Origin: Rhodoplanes sp963840055
GTDB lineage: Bacteria > Pseudomonadota > Alphaproteobacteria > Rhizobiales > Xanthobacteraceae
DNA: 64,000 bases
Assembly (NCBI GenBank): GCA_963840055.1
Contig: CAWIXM010000026.1
Span: 1 to 64,000, forward strand
Reading direction: 5' to 3'
Part shown: positions 40,173 to 49,557 of the stretch, piece after piece
Layout: each line of letters begins with the position of its first letter
How positions within the stretch are numbered: the stretch's first letter is position 1
Notes under the pieces: generated by a model
What the model saw: only the letters and a program-made list of their open reading frames with translations
What the model was told of the DNA's origin: nothing
Database searches by the model: none
Program-made: the position numbers and the translations under genes

Positions 40173-40393
40173 AGAACATTCCTCATGCTGGTTCCCGCGA
40201 TGGACGATCCTACCTGAGTTAACCGCCATGAGTGAAACGCCTTCGGGTTTGCGCCGCCGACGAAAGGTCCAGCTGTTCGGCCTTGGGGCCGCAAGAACTT
40301 GACAGCGAGAAACACGCCGGTCGCGCCATGGTCATTAAACTGTAACCTGGAGGCCGTAGGACGCGCTCCGTCACCCACAACCCGGAGGTCGCC

Positions 40394-42142
40394 ATGCCTC
40401 GGCCGCTTGCGCTCTGCGCTGCGCTCGTCGCACTGTCATGTTTCGCCCTGCCCGCCGCCGCGCAGACCATCTACCCGGTCGACCGAGCGGAGATTCTCGC
40501 CGGCACCAAATTCGACCTGAAGGTCGAGTTCCCCGGCGCCCCCACGACCGCTGCGACAAAGGTCACCATCAACGGCGAGGACGCCGCCAAAGTGCTCGGC
40601 AAGCCGGTGGAGTTCAAGGAGCGCGAGGATGGCGACGGCCATTCGGCCTACTGGATCCATGATGCTGTGATCGCCAAGCCCGGCCGTTATACGGTCGAGG
40701 CGGCATCCGGCGACCGCAAGGCGGCCGTCACCTGGGAGGTGTTCGACACCGCCGGCGGCGGCAAGGCCAAGAACGTCATCCTGTTCATCGGCGACGGTCT
40801 CTCCATCGCCCATCGCACCGCCGCGCGTATCCTGTCCAAGGGCTTGGTCGAGGGCCGCTATGGCGGCGATCTCGCCATGGACGACATGCCGCATATGGCG
40901 CTGGTCTCGACCTCCGGCACCAACTCCGTCGTGACCGACAGCGCCAACAGCATGACGGCGTATACGACCGGACACAAATCATGCGTCAACGCGCTCGGCG
41001 TCTATTGCTCGCTGAGCAAACACAACCTCGCCCATCCGAAGGAGGAGACGATCTCCGAATTGGTCAAGCGCAGCCGCGGCATGGCGGTCGGCGTCGTCAC
41101 CAACACGGAAATCGAGGATGCAACGCCGGCGGCCATGGTGGCGCACACCCGTCGCCGCGCCGATTTCGATGACATCGTCGCGATGTACTATGCCGTGCAG
41201 CCGGAGGTCATTCTTGGCGGCGGTTCGCCCCATTTCCTTCCGAAATCGACCCCCGGATCAAAGCGCGCCGACGACGTCGACTACATCAAGAAATTCGAGG
41301 ACGCCGGCTACAAATTCGTTACGACCAAGTCCGAGCTTGCCGCCGCGAAGGGCGCCCCGAAGCTGCTCGGCCTGTTCAACACGGGCAATATCGACGGCGC
41401 GCTCGACCGCTTCTTTCTGAAGAAAGGCACGGTCGCCAAGTTTCCTGATCAACCCGACCTGACCGATCAGGTGCGCGCCGCGCTCGACGTGCTGTCGAAG
41501 AACGACAAGGGCTTCATCCTGATGGTGGAATCCGGCCGCATCGACAAGTACATCCACTCCCTCGATTGGGAGCGGGCGGTCTACGACACCATCATGCTCG
41601 ATAACGCGATCAAGGTGGCGAAGGATTTCGCCGCCGACCGCGACGACACCTTGATTATCGTGGTGGCCGATCACGCCCATCCGGTCTCGATCATCGGCAC
41701 CTATGATGACGATCACCCGGGCCAGCGCCTACGCGACAAGCTCGGCGTCTATCAGCACGCTAAGGTCCCGAACTACCCTGCTCCAAATGCGGACGGCTAT
41801 CCCGAGAAGGTTGACGTCTCGCGGCGTCTCGCCTTCGTTTTCGGTTCGTATCCGGACTATTGCGACACTGGCCATCCCTACATGGATGGCGAAAATGTCC
41901 CGGCCGTGCACGGCGCGGGCAAGGACTATGTCGCCAACGAGGCCTATTGCAACTATCCCGGCGCCGCGCGGCGGGCCGGCAATCTGCCCGCGTCCGCGCC
42001 GAATGGCGTTCACTCCGCCGACGATGTGGTGCTCACGGCGAGCGGCCCTGGCTCCGAGCTTTTCCACGGGCGCATCGACAATACGCGCGTGTTCCGCAAC
42101 ATGGTGACTGCGTTGGGCCTCACCCCCGGGAACGGCGAGTGA
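40394..42142 (+). CDS. Alkaline phosphatase (582 aa)
   Basis: Exported phosphomonoesterase of the PhoA family. Signal peptide MPRPLALCAALVALSCFALP with cleavage after AAA (residue ~23). An N-terminal domain (~24-115) precedes the catalytic fold: NVILFIGDGLSIAH (metal ligand Asp), the nucleophile Ser in VTDSANSMTAYTTGHKS, MVESGRIDKYIHSLDWE, and IIVVADHAHPVS (metal His/Asp). Length is somewhat larger than E. coli PhoA because of the N-terminal domain. It is monocistronic and supplies phosphate from organic esters. No clear pho box was seen. Confidence 0.93.
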   Translation: MPRPLALCAALVALSCFALPAAAQTIYPVDRAEILAGTKFDLKVEFPGAPTTAATKVTINGEDAAKVLGKPVEFKEREDGDGHSAYWIHDAVIAKPGRYTVEAASGDRKAAVTWEVFDTAGGGKAKNVILFIGDGLSIAHRTAARILSKGLVEGRYGGDLAMDDMPHMALVSTSGTNSVVTDSANSMTAYTTGHKSCVNALGVYCSLSKHNLAHPKEETISELVKRSRGMAVGVVTNTEIEDATPAAMVAHTRRRADFDDIVAMYYAVQPEVILGGGSPHFLPKSTPGSKRADDVDYIKKFEDAGYKFVTTKSELAAAKGAPKLLGLFNTGNIDGALDRFFLKKGTVAKFPDQPDLTDQVRAALDVLSKNDKGFILMVESGRIDKYIHSLDWERAVYDTIMLDNAIKVAKDFAADRDDTLIIVVADHAHPVSIIGTYDDDHPGQRLRDKLGVYQHAKVPNYPAPNADGYPEKVDVSRRLAFVFGSYPDYCDTGHPYMDGENVPAVHGAGKDYVANEAYCNYPGAARRAGNLPASAPNGVHSADDVVLTASGPGSELFHGRIDNTRVFRNMVTALGLTPGNGE

Positions 42143-42211
42143 GGTCTTGTAGCAATTGCTGCGAACACGGACGTTTATTGTCCGTCCGTGCGTGGGTGTA
42201 CTGAGGAAGAC

Positions 42212-42694
42212 GTGGCTCACGGTCTTCGCGCGCGATCACAAACGGCCACCCGGCGCGATCTTCTGCTTCACGCCGGGATTGCCGCGATCGCCATTGCGCT
42301 TGGCCGCGCCGCGCCTGCTGCGGAACTGACGCCGCTCACCTTCGAGCAGCTCTACAAGAGCATCGGCGTTCGCGGCCTGCAATTTTCCGATCTCGTGCTG
42401 TCTCTGAAAGGACAGATGGTCGTGATGCGCGGCTATATGGCCCCGCCGCTCAAGGCAGAAAGCCAGTTTTTCGTGCTCACCCGCGAACCGATGGCGATCT
42501 GCCCATTTTGCCAGTCGGACGCCGATTGGCCGGTCGACATTGTCGTGGTCTATCTCGACCGGGCGACACCGATGTTCGGTGGCGGCGAGGCTGTCGCGGT
42601 ACGCGGACGCCTGGAGGTCGGCTCGGCGACCGACGATGAGACCGGGTTCGTCAGCCAAATTCGGATCGTCGATGCGGTCGTCCGACGTATATGA
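42212..42694 (+). CDS. ZrgD-like secreted protein (DUF3299-like, 160 aa)
   Basis: I chose GTG at 42212 (VAHGLRARSQTATRRDLLLH) because GAGGAA precedes it; the N-terminus TRRDLLLHAGIAAIAIALGR looks like a twin-arginine or Sec signal. The mature domain has LKGQMVVMRGYMAPPL and FFVLTREPMAICPFC, which fits DUF3299-type proteins encoded with ABC transporters. The CPFC pair could bind metal or be redox active. The ABC ATPase gene starts 22 bases before its stop, so expression is coupled. This context matches the zrg zinc-regulated cluster of Vibrio from memory. Confidence 0.66.
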   Translation: MAHGLRARSQTATRRDLLLHAGIAAIAIALGRAAPAAELTPLTFEQLYKSIGVRGLQFSDLVLSLKGQMVVMRGYMAPPLKAESQFFVLTREPMAICPFCQSDADWPVDIVVVYLDRATPMFGGGEAVAVRGRLEVGSATDDETGFVSQIRIVDAVVRRI

Positions 42695-43400
42695 GGGCGC
42701 CGCGCCGCCCTCCCGCTTGAGCGTCGAGGGCCTTTGCGTGGACCGCATCGAGGCCGGCCGCGTGGCCGGCGCGATTCTCAGCGATGTTCATTTCGCACTT
42801 GAGCCAGGCGCGACCGCCATCATCACCGGTCCCTCGGGCGCGGGCAAGACCACGCTCTTGTATGCGGTCGCTGGCTTATTGCAGCCCGATCGCGGCGGTG
42901 TTCGCTGGGGCGGCAGCGATATCGCAGCTTGGCCCGAGCGGCGGCGCGACCGCTGGCGGCGCGACGCGGTGGGCCTGGTGTTTCAGGACTTCCAACTGTT
43001 TCCCGAGCTGGGCGTGGTCGACAATATCCTGCTGCCGATCCGGTTCGACCGCGTGCGCACCCCGGCGGCGTTGCGTGAGCGCGCCCACGCGCTCGCCGAA
43101 CGGGTTGGCGTCGCCGCAGCGACTGCACGCGCCGGCGCGCTCTCGCGCGGCGAGCAGCAGCGGGTCGCGGTGGCGCGCGCCCTCATCCGCAGGCCCGCCT
43201 TGCTCCTTGCCGACGAGCCGACCGCAAGCCTCGATCCGGAAAATGGGGCGCGGGTCGCCGATATTCTGTTGGGGATGGCGAGCGAAGCGCGCGCGACCCT
43301 GCTGATCGTGTCGCACGATCCCGCCTTGCTCGCGCGGGTCGGCACGATCTATCGGCTGCAAGCCGGCCGACTCGCGGCGGCAACGGGACGCGCACCATGA
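42672..43400 (+). CDS. ABC transporter ATP-binding protein (242 aa)
   Basis: MacB/LolD-like ATPase. The start MRSSDVYEGAAPPSRLSVEG at 42672 overlaps the previous gene by 23 bases. Walker A GPSGAGKTTLLYAV, Q loop VGLVFQDFQLFPELG, signature ALSRGEQQRVAVARAL, Walker B LLLADEPTASLDPE and H loop LIVSHDP are all present. It powers the permease encoded directly downstream (4-bp overlap). Substrate is inferred from neighbours; see the permease. Confidence 0.93.
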   Translation: MRSSDVYEGAAPPSRLSVEGLCVDRIEAGRVAGAILSDVHFALEPGATAIITGPSGAGKTTLLYAVAGLLQPDRGGVRWGGSDIAAWPERRRDRWRRDAVGLVFQDFQLFPELGVVDNILLPIRFDRVRTPAALRERAHALAERVGVAAATARAGALSRGEQQRVAVARALIRRPALLLADEPTASLDPENGARVADILLGMASEARATLLIVSHDPALLARVGTIYRLQAGRLAAATGRAP

Positions 43401-44635
43401 ACCCCTGGCCGGTCGTCCTCGCCGATCTGCGCGCCTTGCGTTGGGTCGCCTGGATCGCGCCCTTGCTGGTCGCGATCGCCGTTTCGGTCGGAGTGGCGCT
43501 GAGTGCGCAGGAGCGCGGATTGCGGCAGGCGACGGCGCAAGCGGCGAGCGACTTCGATCTGTTGATCGGCGCGCCGGGGAGCCAGACTCAATTGGTGCTC
43601 ACGGCCGTGTATCTCCAGCCCGAAGCCCTTCCCCTGTTGGACGGGGCCGTCCTCCCTGCCCTCGCCAACGACCCGCGCGTGAAAGCGGCCGCGCCGATCG
43701 CGTTCGGCGACATATCTCGCGGCTATCCCATCGTCGGCACAACGGCAGCGTTCGTCACCCGGTGGGGCCGGATCAAGCCGTCCGAGGGGCGCGTCTTCGC
43801 ACAGGAAGGCGAAGCGGTGGTGGGAGCGGACGTGCGGCTCGCAATCGGCGACGCGATCACGCCCTCCCACGCCCATGCCGGTCAGCGCCATCCACTCGGA
43901 ATCGAGAGCCCCGAGGAAGCGCGTCACCGCCACGAAGGCGTACGCTATGCCGTGGTCGGCCGACTGCCGCGCTTCGGCTCGCCGTGGGATCGTGCGATCC
44001 TCGTGCCGGTCGAAAGCGTGTGGGAGACCCACGGTCTCGGCAACGGCCACGCTGCTGAAAACATTCCGATCGGGCCGCCCTTCGACGGCGCGCGGGTGCC
44101 GGGCGTACCGGCGATCGTCGTCAAGCCGAACACGGTGGCCGATGCCTATGTGCTGCGGGGCCAATACCGGCAAGGGGGAACGATGGCATTCTTCCCCGCC
44201 GAGGTGCTGGTCTCCGTCTATCGCACGCTGGGCGACGTGCGCGACCTCCTGCTCGTGGCCGCCATTCTCAACGATGTCGTCGTGTTCGCGGCGGTGGCGA
44301 TCCTGCTGCTCGCGCTTGCTGGGCTGCGGCGGCGCCGCTATGCCGTGTTGCGGGCGCTTGGCGCCTCACGCCTCTATGTCATCCTGACAGCATGGCTTGG
44401 CGCGGTCGCGATTTTAGCGGCCGGATGCGCGGCCGGGCTCGCGCTCGCACAGCTTACCTCGCTTGCGGTCATCCATTTGATCGAGGCGCGCACCGGGCTT
44501 GCGCTGCCCGCTGCGATTGCGCTCCCGGATGCTCTACCGATCGTTGGCCTGATGGCGCTCGGGAGCCTGCTCGCGCTGATGCCGGCGCTTGCCGCCTTTC
44601 GCATTCCGGTCGCCGACGCGCTGCGCCATGGCTGA
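43397..44635 (+). CDS. FtsX/MacB-type ABC permease with a His-rich loop (412 aa)
   Basis: One N-terminal membrane helix (WIAPLLVAIAVSVGVAL), a large periplasmic domain (~35-285), then three helices near 290-400 and a LRHG end, the usual FtsX topology. The periplasmic part carries a histidine-rich segment (about residues 155-177: SHAHAGQRHPLG, then ARHRHEG), which suggests binding of a metal such as zinc. Together with the ATPase and the DUF3299-like protein it forms a three-gene operon resembling zrgB-C-D; the ZrgA-type protein is missing here. A role in zinc handling is inference. Confidence 0.82.
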   Translation: MNPWPVVLADLRALRWVAWIAPLLVAIAVSVGVALSAQERGLRQATAQAASDFDLLIGAPGSQTQLVLTAVYLQPEALPLLDGAVLPALANDPRVKAAAPIAFGDISRGYPIVGTTAAFVTRWGRIKPSEGRVFAQEGEAVVGADVRLAIGDAITPSHAHAGQRHPLGIESPEEARHRHEGVRYAVVGRLPRFGSPWDRAILVPVESVWETHGLGNGHAAENIPIGPPFDGARVPGVPAIVVKPNTVADAYVLRGQYRQGGTMAFFPAEVLVSVYRTLGDVRDLLLVAAILNDVVVFAAVAILLLALAGLRRRRYAVLRALGASRLYVILTAWLGAVAILAAGCAAGLALAQLTSLAVIHLIEARTGLALPAAIALPDALPIVGLMALGSLLALMPALAAFRIPVADALRHG

Positions 44636-44650
44636 ATGGCCCTGCGAGCG

Positions 44651-44757
44651 TCTAGAGCATTTTCCGGCGAAGTGGGAGCCGGTTCGCCGCAGAAAATGCG
44701 ACCACTAAAGAAAACTAGGGCGAATTCCGATTCGATTGGAACGGAATTCGCTCTAGA
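44651..44757. repeat. Palindromic intergenic repeat (~107 bp)
   Basis: The element begins TCTAGAGCATTTTCCGGCGA and ends GAATTCGCTCTAGA, so the outer 8 bp are inverted repeats; an inner GAATTCCG/CGGAATTC pair forms a second hairpin. The text TCTAGAGCATTTTCC is one I recall from a dispersed repeat family of Bradyrhizobium and relatives. No coding content. Confidence 0.72.
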
Positions 44758-44982
44758 CCGCTGCGCGGAGTCCGCTGCAAGCTCGGGATTCTTTGTGGAT
44801 AAAGATCGATCAGATCGCCTCAAATTCGTTCGCAGCGCTGGCGCGCGGCCGTCGGAGCTGGTTGAACTGATTATGTAATCCTGCTGGCGCAAAACTTGCT
44901 TATTCTTCGCGATGGCTATTCGGATGTGCACATCCGAACGGCATCGGAATCGGTGCAATTCAATTCGGGGGAACCGAGACCA

Positions 44983-45420
44983 ATGCTCGAAGTAAAAATC
45001 GCCCGTATCTATCGAGAGACGCTGACCGTCACCGAGGAACCGGAGGTGGGCGCGAGCGATATCACCGAGCAAATCAGGCAGATCGTAAAGCGCTCGCGAA
45101 TCAGCGATGGGTTTGTGCAAGTGTTTTCCGTCGGCTCGACCGGGTCGATCGTATCGATCGAGTTTGAAGAAGGCTTGATGCTTGACCTCAAGGATACGTT
45201 GAGGCGGCTGATCCCGCGAGACCTCAATTACTATCATGGGCGCAACTGGCAAGATGGTAACGCGCATGCGCATCTGCGTGCGACCCTGCTCGGTCCGCAG
45301 CTGATGGTGCCCGTGTCGAATGGCAGCCCGAATTTGGGGAATTGGCAAAAAATAGCGTGCATCAATCTCGACAGCCGCACGCGCGAACGCGAAATCATCG
45401 TCACCGTTTTCGGCGATTGA
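44983..45420 (+). CDS. YjbQ family protein (145 aa)
   Basis: Small enzyme family (UPF0047) with reported secondary thiamine-phosphate-synthase activity. I chose the start MLEVKIARIYRETLTVTEEP at 44983, preceded by a G-rich run; a longer frame opens at 44896. Conserved text: DITEQIRQIVKRSRISDGFV, HGRNWQDGNAHAHLRATLLG (metal-binding His) and a C-terminal REREIIVTVFGD. Length is normal. It is the last core gene before the rpsI-flanked cassette. Confidence 0.88.
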   Translation: MLEVKIARIYRETLTVTEEPEVGASDITEQIRQIVKRSRISDGFVQVFSVGSTGSIVSIEFEEGLMLDLKDTLRRLIPRDLNYYHGRNWQDGNAHAHLRATLLGPQLMVPVSNGSPNLGNWQKIACINLDSRTREREIIVTVFGD

Positions 45421-45567
45421 TTCTTCGCGCGCCGGCCGGAAAGCCGACGCCTCGGAAATGAGTGCGCAGTCCGGCCGGCCCACGATGCGCGGCGTCGTTC
45501 CGGCGCCACGCACCATCAGCGCGATTGAATACGGCCGCCGGGCCGGGCGGCATACGCGCACCCAGCA

Positions 45568-45880
45568 ATCGCAGACGATCAGCGCTTGGAGAATTGGAAG
45601 GACCGCCGCGCCTTCGCCCGCCCGTACTTCTTGCGCTCGACCACGCGCGAATCGCGCGTGAGAAAACCGCCGCGTTTCAAGATGGCGCGCAGATCGGGCT
45701 CGTAGTGAGTCAGCGCCTTGGAGATCCCGTGGCGCACGGCGCCAGCCTGGCCGGACAGCCCGCCGCCCGCGACCGTGCATTCGACATCATATTGGCCGTT
45801 GCGATTGGCGGCGACCAGCGGCTGCTGGATCAGCATGCGCAGGACCGGCCGCGCGAAATAGGTCTCCACCGTCTTGTTGA
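45568..45880. repeat. Left 313-bp direct repeat (copy of the rpsI 3' end)
   Basis: Bases 45568-45880 match 53421-53733 with a constant offset of 7,853, apart from three substitutions I can see and a 3-base deletion near the inner end. It starts 11 bases beyond the rpsI stop. The two copies bracket the TIR-STAND cassette. Confidence 0.93.
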
Positions 45881-45887
45881 ATACCCG
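45579..45887 (-). pseudogene. rpsI: rpsI 3' fragment (ribosomal protein S9, last ~99 residues)
   Basis: The fragment encodes KTVETYFARPVLRMLIQQPL to the end RSFQFSKR, identical in protein sequence to the C-terminal part of the intact rpsI at 53432-53908. The N-terminal ~55 residues are missing and the upstream sequence (ATACCCGGCG side) is unrelated. The few base changes are silent. It has no start of its own and is the displaced or duplicated end of rpsI produced when the cassette arrived. Confidence 0.9.
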
Positions 45888-46114
45888 GCGAGGTCGCAAG
45901 CAGCGTCGCGTTAGGACGTTGACGTCGGCTCTTAGCCGGTTTCCGCGGCTCCGTCGTGATCCCGAATGGCGTGATTGGCATCGACTTTGGACCTGCGCAC
46001 CGCTGACGATTTGATAAGATTGACGCGAATGGGATGGGGCCTTCTGAGGAGCGGTGTGGATGACCTCGCTTTTCATCAGCCACAGCTCGAAGGACAAGAG
46101 ATGGGCCGAGCGGG

Positions 46115-47871
46115 GTAACCGGGGCAAATTTCCGGGCCCCCTTACCCTTGCATGTCATTATGACGGGGCGGGACGGATAAGTTCGGCGAGGTGCGGGATC
46201 TGGGCGCCGGGGATGCCAAGGCGATCACCTAAGAATTCGTAGAACGACAGCTTGAGCTTCATGCAAGTCTTAGCGAGGCCCAGCATGATATCTCGGGCGT
46301 CGCGGCCTCTGTCGCTGACGGTTCCACCGGAGATTTTCCGTTTAGTGACGAAGGCGCGGATGTCGTTTTCGGAAGCGTTGGTGTTGAGAGGAATTTCCGG
46401 CCGGTCGAGGACTCGCAGCAATGCGTCCTTGTGGCGAAACAGCCGTCTGAGCAGCCTGTCAAGTATTACGTAACCGGTTCTGCCGCGATTGAAGATTCGG
46501 TCGAAGCGGGCACGCAGGACCTTGGCTTGCTGCGGGCTGGGCGCCAGCTTGTATTCCTTCAGGGAACCATAGAACCACCAGATCATCCGCTTGGCGACCT
46601 CGATGGCGTTGCGCTGCTTGTCGTTGGCGGGAACCAGCTTGTGGACGAGGCGTTCGGCGTGAACCCAGCACAGCGCATGGATGCCGACGCGAAACTGGCC
46701 GGCGTCATCGGAAACGATGACGGTGTCCGGCAACAGCCCTTGATGGCGGATCGCGCCCCACAGCGCGCCTTCGCTGGCGATCAGGACAGGATCGGGGGTG
46801 ACGTCCAGGTCGGTCAGGTCCAACGCCTGCAAATGCCGCTCCCAGTCCTCGGGCCGCGAGAAAATACGCTCCTTGTGATCCGCGAACTTGCCGATGGCGA
46901 CCTGCGGGAGCTGGCGGTCTTTCATATAGTCGAGCGCCGCGTCGTTGATCACATAAAGCGTAGTGCCACCGCACAGCCGCGACAGAAACGCCAGGCGCGA
47001 TTTGCTCGGGCCGGTGCGAAACACCGTGAAGTTATCGGAGCCGATTTGTGTGGTGTAGCCGCTCTTGCCGGCGTGGCGCGCCCCGGTGTCGTCGACCGTC
47101 ACAGAGGCGCCGCCAAGACCGGCTTTCAACACCGCTTCGTCTTCGGCGCGGAACGTCTCCAGCTTGGCCGTCAGCAGGCGCACGACTTGCCGCTTTGAAA
47201 TCAGCACCCCCATGCCGTTGAGAAGCGCGACGATCCGCTCGCAGGTGACTTGCCCGGAGAAATGCAGCGCCAGGACAAAGCGATGCAGATTCGGGCCATA
47301 TCCCCCGACAATCCCGGGATCAAGCGCGGCGATGATCCGTTCGCCCTCCGGCGTTTCCCAGCGCTCCCGACAATAGAGGGTTACCTGCGGGCTCAGGTTC
47401 AGGTCCTGAACCACGATCTCCTCGTAGCCCTTGTGGCGCGAGCCGGCCGGCGCCTTCGCCCTCACAACCACCGTCGCGTCAATCGTCAGCTTGTCCAGTT
47501 GGCTGCCGCGTCGACGGCTCGACTTCTCGCCCGCGGGGCTCTTGGCGCCGGCGCCTCCCGAAACACCACGGTCCGTTGCCTTGTCCATGCCGGAAGGCTT
47601 TTGCGGCGGACGCGGCGGCAGATTCTTCAACCGTGCAAGCTCGTCCTTGACCGCTTGATGTTCCACCTTCAGCTTCGTCAACGCACCGCTGAGCTTCTCA
47701 TTCTCAGTCCGCAGGCGTCCAACCTCGCCAATCAACTCGCGAACCACGCCAATCAGGTCCGTGTGCGAAAGACGTTCAAGCAAATCAGGGATGCCAGTTG
47801 TCATCCCCAGCTTGAATCATATTTTCGAACCCTTGACTCCCCCACTCGCCCGGAAATTTGCCCCGGTTACT
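46115..47871 (-). mobile_element. IS66-family insertion sequence, single-gene type, 1,757 bp
   Basis: Ends GTAACCGGGGCAAATTTCC (left) and its complement at the right form long inverted repeats. CGAGCGGG flanks both ends (46107-46114 and 47872-47879), the 8-bp target duplication typical of IS66. Only tnpC is present, as in the ISBst12-like group. Confidence 0.93.
46158..47804 (-). CDS. IS66-family transposase TnpC (548 aa)
   Basis: The N-terminus has a leucine-zipper-like coiled coil (IGEVGRLRTENEKLSGALTK), then a Lys/Pro linker and a zinc-finger-like region. The catalytic core has Asp in SVTVDDTGARHAG, Asp in VIVSDDAGQFRVG, and Glu in NTNASENDIRAF (the family's SER/SEN position), plus ALCWVHAERLVHKL. 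The frame is intact and the length typical. No tnpA/tnpB genes accompany it. Confidence 0.93.
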   Translation of the reverse strand: MTTGIPDLLERLSHTDLIGVVRELIGEVGRLRTENEKLSGALTKLKVEHQAVKDELARLKNLPPRPPQKPSGMDKATDRGVSGGAGAKSPAGEKSSRRRGSQLDKLTIDATVVVRAKAPAGSRHKGYEEIVVQDLNLSPQVTLYCRERWETPEGERIIAALDPGIVGGYGPNLHRFVLALHFSGQVTCERIVALLNGMGVLISKRQVVRLLTAKLETFRAEDEAVLKAGLGGASVTVDDTGARHAGKSGYTTQIGSDNFTVFRTGPSKSRLAFLSRLCGGTTLYVINDAALDYMKDRQLPQVAIGKFADHKERIFSRPEDWERHLQALDLTDLDVTPDPVLIASEGALWGAIRHQGLLPDTVIVSDDAGQFRVGIHALCWVHAERLVHKLVPANDKQRNAIEVAKRMIWWFYGSLKEYKLAPSPQQAKVLRARFDRIFNRGRTGYVILDRLLRRLFRHKDALLRVLDRPEIPLNTNASENDIRAFVTKRKISGGTVSDRGRDARDIMLGLAKTCMKLKLSFYEFLGDRLGIPGAQIPHLAELIRPAPS

Positions 47872-49557
47872 CGAGCGGGTACATAAGGCCCTGTCCGACG
47901 ACGGCTATCAGTGCTTGTTCCTTGACTCTCACCCCGATGACGGCATTCACGCCGGTGCGGACTGGGAGCGTACGCTTTATCAGCGCTTGCGGCAGAGCCG
48001 CGGCGTCGTTGTTCTGTGCAGTCCCAACTGGCTCAGCTCCCCGTGGTGCGTCGCCGAGGCGATGATGGCGCGGGAGCGGAAAAGACGCGTGTTCTTGTTG
48101 GCGACCGCCGACGTGATCGACAATCGTCAAGTAAAGGGACCGGGAGGCACGACGGCGGGGTTTCCGGACTTCCTAAAGGATCGACAGTTCATCAGCCTCG
48201 CTGGTTTCACTGAGGAGGAGGCGCACCAGCAGCTGCTGCGAGGGCTCGAGAAGGAAGGCTTGAAGAAGCATGATTTCAAGCTCCCGGATCGACCTTATCC
48301 CGGGTTGGAACCATTTCAGGAAACGGACGCCGCCGTCTTTTTCGGACGGGACGAGGAAACCGACGAAGTTATTGACGTGTTCCACAGGCACCGAAAAGGT
48401 GACGCCAATGGCTTCGTCCTAGTGCTGGGCGCTTCCGGTTGTGGGAAGTCGTCGCTGGTGCGCGCCGGCGTCCTGCCGCAGCTCAAGCGCGCGAGCAAAG
48501 ACGATGCAGCCCGTTGGGTCATTGTGCCGCCGTTTATGGCCGGCAAAGGACTGGAGGGTCTTGTTCTATCGTTTGCACAATCGTTTAAAGATGCCGGTCA
48601 GGAGAAAAAGCTCGGCGAGATCCGCAGTTGCCTTGCGGGCACCAGGGATTTGATCACGCTTGGGAGCGAGCTCCAGTTCGCGCACGGCGCTCCCGAGGGC
48701 CGTGTCCTGGTCATTCTCGACCAGCTTGAAGAGGTTTTCGGCACGCCCGAGGGATCCGAGGCGCGGACGGCCTTGCGGCGATTGTTGGACGCGAGCGCCG
48801 AAGGCAGCGGTTCGATCGTCGTGCTCGCCACCATGCGCTCGGATTTCTTGAATGCTTTTCAGCTATTCGAGGGGGCGGCCAAGCGCTACGAGGAGGTTAC
48901 CCTCGATCCCATGGACCGCGTGCACTTCAGCACGGTGATCGAGGGGCCGGCCGACCGTTTCGGCCTCGACATCGATGCCGGTCTCAGCGAGCGGATGGTG
49001 CAGGACACCGCCCATAACGACGCCCTACCGTTGCTCGCATTCACGCTCGAGAAGCTTTTCGGGCGGTGCAAACCGCAGGGCTCGCTGACACATAAGGCCT
49101 ATGTCGAACTCGGCGGCGTTTCTGCGGCGATCAAGAATGCCGCCGGCGCCATCCTTGAGAAGGCCGGCTATGCCGGTTTGCCAATGGACGACCCGTGCAT
49201 GCAGGACCTGCGCCGCGCCTTCTATAACCTGGCGCAGGTCGGCGAGGAAGGCCAGTTCACCAAACGGATCGCCCCTTGGTCGCAGATGCCGGCCTCCTGC
49301 GAGGCCATCCTAAAGCGCTTTGAGGTTGAGCGACTGCTGGTGTCAGACATCGATAACGGCGAGCCGGTACTCGGCGTCGCGCACGAGTCGCTCTTCCGTG
49401 TCTGGGAGAGGCTGGACGGCTGGCTACATGAGGACCGCAAGGCGCGTGTAAGCGCCGGAGCAAAAATCCCTCAGTGAAGCAGCCGAGTTGGTCGGTTGCG
49501 CCGGAGTAAAAATCCGGCAGTTGGAAGCCCTGTGCCTGCGACGGCGAAGGGCGAGGG

